Below are positions 45,199 to 51,757 of a DNA stretch of 53,121 nt, piece after piece (within the stretch, counting starts at the first letter, position 1; each line of letters begins with the position of its first letter). The position numbers were made by a program, and so were the translations under genes. Location: assembly GCA_030525455.1 (NCBI GenBank), contig JAUNER010000011.1, positions 26,251 through 79,371 of the forward strand. The letters run 5' to 3'. The notes under the pieces were generated by a model. It searched no databases and was not told where the DNA came from. It worked only from the letters and a program-made list of their open reading frames with translations. This stretch comes from Akkermansia sp. (GTDB lineage Bacteria; Verrucomicrobiota; Verrucomicrobiia; Verrucomicrobiales; Akkermansiaceae).

Positions 45199-46485
45199 TT
45201 ATTCCGGAACGCTTTCACCTGCTATTAAATCTGACCAGCTTTGACGTTTGCGTATCAGATACCACTCGTCATTATCTACCAATATCTCTGCCGCCATTGG
45301 ACGAGAGTTATAATTTGACGACATAGAGAATCCATACGCTCCGGCAGAGAGGATAGCGAGTAATTCTCCTGCTTGCACATCTGCCATCACTCTATTCTGT
45401 GCTTGGAAGTCTCCGGATTCACATATAGGTCCTACCACATCTGCGGTAATTTCATCATTCAAATGTTGCTGCACAGGCACTATCTCATGATACCCTTGAT
45501 ACAATGCCGGGCGTATGAGGTCATTCATCCCAGCATCTATGATTTTGAATGTTTTTGCACTTCCTTTTTTCTCATACAAACAAGTTGTCACTAATGCTCC
45601 TGCATTCCCAACAATAAGTCTTCCCGGCTCAACAATGATATGCAAACCCAATTCTTGTAACGTAGGAATCACTGCTTCTGCATATGCATTTAACGTCAGC
45701 GGTGCTTCATCCCCGGACCACCATTCTTGTACACCTGATTCTAATGTATCTTGGTACACTATACCAATCCCACCGCCTATGGAAAAGAATTCTATCGCGT
45801 ACTTTTCTTTTAATGATTTAACCAGAGGGGCTACCTTTACCACGGCTTCGTAAAAGGGCTTTGCCTGGGTGAGCTGTGAACCAATGTGCATCTGTAAACC
45901 TTTCAATACCAAATTCGGCATTTCTCGGCTGGCTTTTTCGTACAGGGCTTCTATCTTTTCAAAATCTACACCAAATTTATTCTCTGCTTTCCCTGTGGTG
46001 ATGTATTTATGCGTCCCGGCTTCTACATTCGGGTTTACTCGTACTGCTACCGGTGCTTTCAAACCCATGCTTTTTGCAATAGCATCTATAGCTCGCATTT
46101 CTGCTTCAGACTCAACATTAAAGCAATAAATTCCCTGTTCTAGTGCATATCGAATCTCTTTTTCCGTCTTACCTACCCCTGCATAAGTGCATTTTGAAGG
46201 ATCGCCACCTGCTTGCACTACACGGTATAATTCACCACCGGATACAATATCGAATCCGGCACCATGCTTTGCCAATAAATTTAATATAGCTATATTAGAA
46301 CAGGCTTTTACTGCGTATGATACTTCTGCCTTGAGCGGTGCAAGGGCTTCTCGCAATCGTATAAAGTGGTTAAGTATCGTGTGTTTACTGTAAATGTATA
46401 CGGGTGTTCCTGTTTGTTTTGCTAAAGCTTGCAAGTCTACATTCTCACAATGTAGCAAACCATTTTTATAAGCAAATGAATGCAT
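45199..46485 (-). CDS. lysA: diaminopimelate decarboxylase
   Basis: PLP enzyme (alanine-racemase fold) that decarboxylates meso-diaminopimelate to lysine; 428 residues. The Schiff-base lysine is Lys60 in SYAVKACSN; HIGSQ, SIGGGIGI and EPGRLIVGNAGALV bind PLP phosphate, and GPICESGDF carries the catalytic Cys of the partner subunit. The MHSFAYKNGLLHCENV start is typical. It is followed closely by the GH2 gene. Its 150-base upstream region holds a long-range repeat GGATAAAGC (46497-46505) / GCTTTATCC (46564-46572). Confidence 0.95.
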   Translation of the reverse strand: MHSFAYKNGLLHCENVDLQALAKQTGTPVYIYSKHTILNHFIRLREALAPLKAEVSYAVKACSNIAILNLLAKHGAGFDIVSGGELYRVVQAGGDPSKCTYAGVGKTEKEIRYALEQGIYCFNVESEAEMRAIDAIAKSMGLKAPVAVRVNPNVEAGTHKYITTGKAENKFGVDFEKIEALYEKASREMPNLVLKGLQMHIGSQLTQAKPFYEAVVKVAPLVKSLKEKYAIEFFSIGGGIGIVYQDTLESGVQEWWSGDEAPLTLNAYAEAVIPTLQELGLHIIVEPGRLIVGNAGALVTTCLYEKKGSAKTFKIIDAGMNDLIRPALYQGYHEIVPVQQHLNDEITADVVGPICESGDFQAQNRVMADVQAGELLAILSAGAYGFSMSSNYNSRPMAAEILVDNDEWYLIRKRQSWSDLIAGESVPE

Positions 46486-46635
46486 CGTGTTGTATTGGAT
46501 AAAGCTTGTTTTTTCGATTTAGTGCAAATTTTATATCTACACGTAAACCAACTCTTTGATTGTGCTTTATCCTACCGCATCGTTTCTACTTTGCAATATC
46601 AAATCCCTTCATACTTCTTGTCTTTTATTCAACAA

Positions 46636-47283
46636 TTATAGGCTTTCTACCAGAATGGGTAAATCCTCTACATATTGCAAAATATAGTCTGTGTTTCTTG
46701 CCTTCAATGCTTCAAGGTTCACCCCTTCTCCCCATCCCACTGAAGCAATTCGTATCGGCACTTGTTTACAGGCATCGATATCACTCAGAGCATCTCCTAC
46801 ATAAAGTGCTTCTGCTCCTGATAATTCCAACTTCCGAAGAACTTCTTTTATCTTTTGCGGTTTTATACCGCCATCAGGCGACCCTGTCTCTACAATCGTA
46901 AAATACTTTTCTAATCCGTAATGACGTAAGGAAATTTCTGTGCTTTCCCAAGCTTTTCCGGTTACCATGGCTATTCTTACCCCCTTTTGCTGCAATTTCC
47001 TAAGCACCTCTTCTACATGTGGATATAGTTTGTCTGCCAAGTCTGTATGCCAAGTCTCATAATATTTCAAAAAGAGTTCTTTCCCTTTTGTATGTAATTC
47101 CGGATTCTCCGGTAACAATAATCGTATTACCCCCAAATCATCCGGCCCAAAACATTTCTCTATCTCTTCATTGCTTGGTTCTCTCCCTACTAATTCTTTC
47201 ACCGCTCTTCGAAATGATTCATAACATAGAGGTAATGTGTTTGCCAGCGTCCCATCAAAATCAAATATCACTGCTCGTATCAT
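46636..47283 (-). CDS. HAD-superfamily phosphatase (phosphoglycolate phosphatase-like)
   Basis: A 215-residue HAD subfamily IA hydrolase. Motif I FDFDGTLAN (Asp8 nucleophile, Asp10), motif II VTGK, motif III Lys in GIKPQK and motif IV YVGDALSDID are present, with a helical cap at about 15-85. PGP- or pyrophosphatase-like small molecule phosphatase; the substrate is not known. The ATG at 47283 directly abuts the stop of an RHS remnant (47284), so the RHS insertion may have replaced its original upstream region. Confidence 0.88.
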   Translation of the reverse strand: MIRAVIFDFDGTLANTLPLCYESFRRAVKELVGREPSNEEIEKCFGPDDLGVIRLLLPENPELHTKGKELFLKYYETWHTDLADKLYPHVEEVLRKLQQKGVRIAMVTGKAWESTEISLRHYGLEKYFTIVETGSPDGGIKPQKIKEVLRKLELSGAEALYVGDALSDIDACKQVPIRIASVGWGEGVNLEALKARNTDYILQYVEDLPILVESL

Positions 47284-47457
47284 CTCTCAAATTATCCTTT
47301 CTCTTCGTTGACCTATATCGTCGCCTAACTCCGTCACCAAATGCGTGACAGAATCCGCCACAAGGCTATCTGTTTCAAGCTCGTTGAAAGAATTGTATGC
47401 AAAATTCCTCACCCCTGCATCATCGCTTATTTGCACAGGCATGGCAAGGAAATTGTG
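47284..47457 (-). pseudogene. RHS core remnant
   Basis: The minus strand encodes, without a start, NFLAMPVQISDDAGVRNFAY, then NSFNELETDSLVADSV and THLVTELGDDIGQRRE, ending at a stop directly before the HAD gene. The first 30 codons repeat almost base for base at 49074-49163, in the N-terminus of RHS module 3. It is a fragment of an RHS core, upstream in order to the segments seen in the other modules, and is not translatable on its own. Confidence 0.75.
47362..47455 (-). repeat. 90-bp direct repeat, copy A (partner at 49074-49163)
   Basis: About 90 bases, with few substitutions, are shared with 49074-49163 (encoding LAMPVQISDDAG and AYNSFNELET in both). The two copies flank RHS module 3 and its immunity gene like direct repeats around a cassette. 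Confidence 0.75.
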
Positions 47458-47529
47458 GATAATTAGCCTAAATTGTTAGAAATTTTAGTAAATAAGTGAA
47501 GAGGAAATATGTAAGTATATACAATAATT

Positions 47530-48198
47530 TTATAACATAATTTTTTGATTTTTTATCTTTACATTTATAATTTTTTTGGGGCATACCTCGATGCTTTGGA
47601 GTTTGCTTTCTTTCACATATTGTAAATATCCTTTTTTGTCATTTACATCATACACAAAATAAGGTTGCAAACTAGAACTTTTGTAATTTTGTTCTTCGCC
47701 AAGAAATAAAATTATGCGAGCATCAGAATATTCATATATATTTTTGTGCCAAATTTCTTCATTAATGACATATGATCTAAAATTCTGATCATCATCAAGA
47801 TATGTAATCGTTCTTGATATGCTGTATTTATTTAAACATAAGTTAAGTTCTTTGGATTTTGAATATATATCGTATAGGTATATGTTCATTTTATCAAAAT
47901 CCAGTACAGCGATGTATCTATTGCTTAAAAGTGTTGATTCACTCGCAAATACAATAGACTTTTCTGTTATAAAAAATATCGTTGTCCTAAACGGAAGAGA
48001 AAATGACATTTCATCTTTTGTTTTTTGTGACAGATTAAATCTTTCAATATTATAATTTAGCGTTTTGTTATTTATCTGATTTAGTGATATGTTATATAAT
48101 AAATCACTATTCCCTTCAATAATAAACCTAATATTTTCTTTACTTAAAGAAAACCCAAATGTCATTATATATAATAAAATAAATATGATTCTTTTCAT
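47530..48198 (-). CDS. exported putative immunity protein of RHS module 3
   Basis: A 222-residue, very AT-rich and Lys/Ile/Asn-rich protein with a signal peptide (MKRIIFILLYIMTFGFSLS, cut near residue 19). The mature part looks beta-rich with no known family. Its ATG lies one base after the stop of RHS module 3, the position of immunity genes in polymorphic toxin systems. Export implies that protection is needed in the periplasm. The composition is far from that of the housekeeping genes, a sign of transfer. Role inferred from position; family unknown. Confidence 0.7.
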   Translation of the reverse strand: MKRIIFILLYIMTFGFSLSKENIRFIIEGNSDLLYNISLNQINNKTLNYNIERFNLSQKTKDEMSFSLPFRTTIFFITEKSIVFASESTLLSNRYIAVLDFDKMNIYLYDIYSKSKELNLCLNKYSISRTITYLDDDQNFRSYVINEEIWHKNIYEYSDARIILFLGEEQNYKSSSLQPYFVYDVNDKKGYLQYVKESKLQSIEVCPKKIINVKIKNQKIML

Positions 48199-48199
48199 G

Positions 48200-49231
48200 T
48201 TAATAAGATTCTTTGTCTTCTTTTATTGCCAATTCTTGAGCTTTCTTTTTTATGATAGAATAGAAGATTCTTATTTTATCAACCTGTTCGCAACATTGTT
48301 TATGCGATTGATATTTTGTCTCTAAAGAATTAATTTTATTTACAAACATATTCCAAAACATAGCATAATCATTTATATGCTGAGCTTCATGTTGTATAAC
48401 ATCTCTTCCTTTCTTATCAATTAAACTTACACCTAATGGAACCCAGTAATAATGCACATCCATATGTGGACGTTCATTATTTGGAAATTTTAAGATTAAG
48501 TTAGAACCACAACATTTTGCAAAATTATATTCGGGCCAATGCATTATTGTTTCGCCAAGCATATACCTCTGTGTCTCAGGGTCTTTTTTAGCAGCATTGA
48601 ATATACTTCGCCTATCTGTGTAAAATATTTCATTTTCCATATCAAAATTAGGTAAAGCTAAGCCTATATAATCAACTTCAAAAATGCTATTCCCCACAAA
48701 CCCATACAAATTCCGGCCGCCTTGTTCGGCGATGGGGTCGCGGTTTATCCAACGTCCGTCCATTGGGTTGTAGTGGCGGTAGTTGTAGTAGACTAAGGCT
48801 AATTCGTTGTCGTAGTATTCGCTGCTCCATTGGATGGGTTGAGTGATGTCTCCGTTGTCGGTGACGCTACCGAATGGTGTGTAAGTGTAGGTGGAGCAGA
48901 TGTAGCCGTTTTGTCCGAAGATTTCGCAGATATTCTTCGTCAAATCCCAGCCGTAGGTATACCATGTTTCGTCTTTTTGGATAGCAAGCGGACGAGTCGC
49001 GACCGGCTGTGTCGGGTCCCTGGTGATGAGCCATAGGCAGGGGTGAACGAAGCAACTAAGTTTGCATTGCTCCTCTGTTTCAAGCTCGTTGAAAGAATTG
49101 TATGCTAAATCCCTCACCCCTGCATCATCGCTTATTTGCACAGGCATAGCAAGGAAATTGTACAGATACGTACGATTATTGTACTGTCGACATAAGACTC
49201 GTTCAAATGCATTCTTTACACTCTTCATCAA
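48200..49231 (-). CDS. orphan RHS module 3 with HExxH metallopeptidase tip
   Basis: A 343-residue truncated RHS protein. Residues 1-60 are a patched core (LAMPVQISDDAG...NELETE), 60-180 the C-terminal core with YTYTPFGSVT, YNYRHYNPMDGRWINRDPI and NLYGFVGN, the usual RHS boundary. The tip (about 181-343) has a zinc-peptidase motif HEAQHIND at about 281 and Cys pairs (KCCGS, QCCEQ). There is no signal peptide and the first codons are not RHS-like, so expression may need recombination with a full-length RHS gene. The exported protein encoded next is its likely immunity partner. Peptidase function is inferred from the motif. Confidence 0.8.
   Translation of the reverse strand: MMKSVKNAFERVLCRQYNNRTYLYNFLAMPVQISDDAGVRDLAYNSFNELETEEQCKLSCFVHPCLWLITRDPTQPVATRPLAIQKDETWYTYGWDLTKNICEIFGQNGYICSTYTYTPFGSVTDNGDITQPIQWSSEYYDNELALVYYNYRHYNPMDGRWINRDPIAEQGGRNLYGFVGNSIFEVDYIGLALPNFDMENEIFYTDRRSIFNAAKKDPETQRYMLGETIMHWPEYNFAKCCGSNLILKFPNNERPHMDVHYYWVPLGVSLIDKKGRDVIQHEAQHINDYAMFWNMFVNKINSLETKYQSHKQCCEQVDKIRIFYSIIKKKAQELAIKEDKESY
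48692..49043 (-). repeat. shared RHS core, copy 3 (short)
   Basis: About 350 bases nearly identical to parts of 50464-51310 and 52287-53121. Identity starts at the codons for GFVGN and stops abruptly after HPCLWLIT, where sequence from another part of the core has been joined on. Confidence 0.8.
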
Positions 49232-49287
49232 TATATAACAAAAAATATTTATTTGCTATGCAATGTTTACAGTTACTATCAACCTAA

Positions 49288-49899
49288 TTACTTATTCTCG
49301 ATTATACTATTTCGTTTTTTGTCTAAGATGGATTTCCTGTATTGATGTAGATTGTAGTGGAATGCTCTTAGTAATAAATTACTCCATATCGACCGCTCCT
49401 TCATGAATGATTCAATATCAACAACCCATGTAGGCGAATTGAACGTCACAATTCCGGTAAAATCTTCTATAGTATTACCTATAGCGAAATCATAATCAAT
49501 CACAATAGGTTTTTTTATGATTTCATACTCCTTACATGCTTCGCGTGAATCAATATTCCAATCTAGAATGTCTTTTTTAGAATAATGCTTCTTAGAAACA
49601 TCAAACTCTATACATACCTCCCTGCCTTCAGCCGAAGCAATTTCTCCATTAAATTCATTATTCATGCAAACTTTTACCCAGACATATTTATAATAATCTT
49701 CATTTGAAATATTATTGTATACAATAGGAAATAAGGCTTGAATCTTAAAATAATAAAGCTGTTCATTTTCTACAACACTAAAAAGAGTTATTGGACATTC
49801 TGGTGAAAGCATTGTATATGGTGTTACAAGTCTAATAGTTGGAGAATGTGCGTTGGCGAAATGCATCATTCCTATTATAAGGCATATTAGCTTTTTCAT
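49288..49899 (-). CDS. exported putative immunity protein of RHS module 2
   Basis: A 203-residue AT-rich protein with a clear signal peptide (MKKLICLIIGMMHFANA, cut before HSPT). The mature region has two Cys pairs and alternating hydrophobic strands, no family recognised. Its start overlaps the stop of RHS module 2 by 4 bases (ATGA), so translation is coupled. As in the other two modules the partner is exported, pointing to a toxin acting outside the cytoplasm. Immunity is inferred from position. Confidence 0.7.
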   Translation of the reverse strand: MKKLICLIIGMMHFANAHSPTIRLVTPYTMLSPECPITLFSVVENEQLYYFKIQALFPIVYNNISNEDYYKYVWVKVCMNNEFNGEIASAEGREVCIEFDVSKKHYSKKDILDWNIDSREACKEYEIIKKPIVIDYDFAIGNTIEDFTGIVTFNSPTWVVDIESFMKERSIWSNLLLRAFHYNLHQYRKSILDKKRNSIIENK

Positions 49900-51395
49900 T
49901 TTTTTAAGTCTATCAATTTAGCAAATTTTCCATCTTTTAATTCATTTAATATTCCAAGTATTATCTTACTATTGTTTTTTAATTCTTGTTCTTTCTTGTT
50001 CTTTGGTTTATTGCTATTAATAATAACATCATTTATTTCATAATGTTTTTTTGCCTTTATGAATAATTCAAGTCCTTTGTTTAAATTTTCTAATCTGTCT
50101 TTTCTAAGATGATTGCAATTTTTGGATTTCAAAAATAATTTTTTTAGGCATTCTATTTCTATCCTATAGGCTTTAACTTTGGAATTAGTTAACTCCATAT
50201 AATTTGTATAAACAATAGGATATCCTGCAGGATAAGGCTTGCCTTTATCATTAAAAGCAATCCTACTATTAGATGCTAGCATATCCTTGATATGCTGTTT
50301 TTCATGCAATTCAATACATTTCTTAAAACATCTTGTGTCTCGGTCATTTGCAAAATGTACTTTTAATCCACCTTTACCATCAGTTACAACTGTATTATTA
50401 TCACTAGGGTTACTTTTAACCGATACTTTCCATAATCCCTTAAAGTCACATTTATACAACTTATTCCCCACAAACCCATACAAATTCCAGCCGCCTTGTT
50501 CGGCGATAGGGTCGCGGTTTATCCAACGTCCGTCCATTGGGTTGTAGTGGCGGTAGTTGTAATAGACTAAGGCTAATTCGCTGTCGTAGTGTTCGCTGCT
50601 CCATTGGATGGGTTGGTTGATGTCTCCGTTGGCGGTGACGCTGCCGAATGGTGTGTAGGCGTAGGTGGAGCGGATGTAGCCGTTTTGCCCGAAGATTTCA
50701 CAGATATTCTTTGTCAAATCCCAGCCGTAGGTGTACCATGTGCCGTCTTTTTGAATAGCAAGCGGACGTGTGGCGATAGGCTGAGTCGGATCCCAGGTGA
50801 TGAGCCATAGGCAAGGGTGATTGGCTCTGCTTAAGTCGCAACACCCTATCTGTAAATAGCCACGGTAGATGAAGCGGTGGTAAGTGATAAGTGTTGTTGT
50901 TTCATTCCCCTCCGCATCGGTGGTGATTTCTTCCACTTTTTTGGTGGCTCGTCTGCCCATGTAGTCATAGGTACACGTGATGCGAGTGGTGACGGAATCT
51001 GCGGTTTTTTGGAAAATCACAGGTCTATTCTCTGCATTGTAGGTCACAGACCAAGTACCTGTTGCTGTTCGCACAAGAGTCTGGTTTCCGGCGGCATCAA
51101 ATGTCGGTACAAAGGCAGATTCTTCATTCTTACGGATAGAACTGTATTGATTCAGCTCATTTGCATCATAGAAAGCATAATCACTTGCATCGATGGACAT
51201 ACGACGATTGCCGATATTATCGTAATCATAGGCATAGGTTTGTCCATTTACTTGAGCACTAGCAAGTTCTGAACGATACGTATGCACGAAGCTATCGTTC
51301 ACTGTCTGCCCATTGCGAGAAGTCTGACGAGTCAGCGGACGTCCTAACACATCGTAGGTATACACACGTTGGTTGGCGAGAATATTACTGCACAT
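49896..51395 (-). CDS. orphan RHS module 2 with Cys-flanked HExxH metallopeptidase tip
   Basis: A 499-residue partial RHS protein: YD-repeat core at about 10-300 (YTYDVLGRPL, YAYDYDNIGNRRMS, YNAENRPVIF, YDYMGRRA), boundary YNYRHYNPMDGRWINRDPI and NLYGFVGN near 300-309, and a tip of about 190 residues. The tip has CIELHEKQHIKD with zinc-binding His364 and His368 and catalytic Glu365, then KVKAYRIEIECLKK as a likely third-ligand helix; the paired Cys suggest a disulfide. Lys-rich C-terminus. The ATG at 51395 overlaps the end of the previous lipoprotein gene by 11 bases, so weak coupled translation is possible. It lacks the export and delivery parts of full RHS proteins. Confidence 0.82.
   Translation of the reverse strand: MCSNILANQRVYTYDVLGRPLTRQTSRNGQTVNDSFVHTYRSELASAQVNGQTYAYDYDNIGNRRMSIDASDYAFYDANELNQYSSIRKNEESAFVPTFDAAGNQTLVRTATGTWSVTYNAENRPVIFQKTADSVTTRITCTYDYMGRRATKKVEEITTDAEGNETTTLITYHRFIYRGYLQIGCCDLSRANHPCLWLITWDPTQPIATRPLAIQKDGTWYTYGWDLTKNICEIFGQNGYIRSTYAYTPFGSVTANGDINQPIQWSSEHYDSELALVYYNYRHYNPMDGRWINRDPIAEQGGWNLYGFVGNKLYKCDFKGLWKVSVKSNPSDNNTVVTDGKGGLKVHFANDRDTRCFKKCIELHEKQHIKDMLASNSRIAFNDKGKPYPAGYPIVYTNYMELTNSKVKAYRIEIECLKKLFLKSKNCNHLRKDRLENLNKGLELFIKAKKHYEINDVIINSNKPKNKKEQELKNNSKIILGILNELKDGKFAKLIDLKK
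50464..51310 (-). repeat. shared RHS core, copy 2
   Basis: About 850 bases nearly identical to 52287-53121 (for example all residues from HTYRSELASAQ to VIFQKT agree). The identity ends at the GFVGN codons, where the tips begin, so the core gives long homology for switching tips. Confidence 0.9.
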
Positions 51396-51753
51396 TTTCT
51401 AATATAATCTTAATATCCTCGTTAGTCAATTTTATGGATTTTTTTATTACTAGTTTATCGTCTATAGGGACTTTCGGCAGAGAAAATTTACCCATCCTTG
51501 TAAACGGATATATATAATAGTATTTTGAATCAGTAAATACTACAGTTCCACAGTATAGACTATGTCTATATTCCCTTTTTTTGGTTTTGATTATTTTATA
51601 CCAATCAGTTTCACTGTAAGGTGTAACTGCAACTTTTCTTTTACAGCCCTCTTCAGAAACGCCTTGGCTAAATGCAATTTCTAACTCGGATTTAGTCATA
51701 TCTTTTGTAGTGCAACTAACCAATAATAATGCAACTAGATGTATTAATTTCAT
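51385..51753 (-). CDS. lipoprotein, putative immunity protein of RHS module 1
   Basis: A 122-residue lipoprotein: signal MKLIHLVALLLVSC with lipobox LVSC, so Cys14 is lipidated and the protein is anchored in a membrane facing the periplasm. The mature part has a TPYSETDWYKI segment and a YYYIYPFTRMG strand; no family is recognised. It starts 4 bases after the stop of RHS module 1, the standard immunity position. Its last codons overlap the start of RHS module 2. AT-rich and unlike its housekeeping neighbours. Confidence 0.72.
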   Translation of the reverse strand: MKLIHLVALLLVSCTTKDMTKSELEIAFSQGVSEEGCKRKVAVTPYSETDWYKIIKTKKREYRHSLYCGTVVFTDSKYYYIYPFTRMGKFSLPKVPIDDKLVIKKSIKLTNEDIKIILENVQ

Positions 51754-51757
51754 ATAT

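Noticed and set aside
46497..46572. long-range GGATAAAGC/GCTTTATCC repeat as a terminator of lysA or the HAD gene
   Set aside because: The arms are 58 bases apart with no T-run; it may be chance.
50589..51272. plus-strand frames opposite to the RHS cores (also at 48830 and 52700)
   Set aside because: They are antisense shadows produced by the repeated core and recur wherever the core does.
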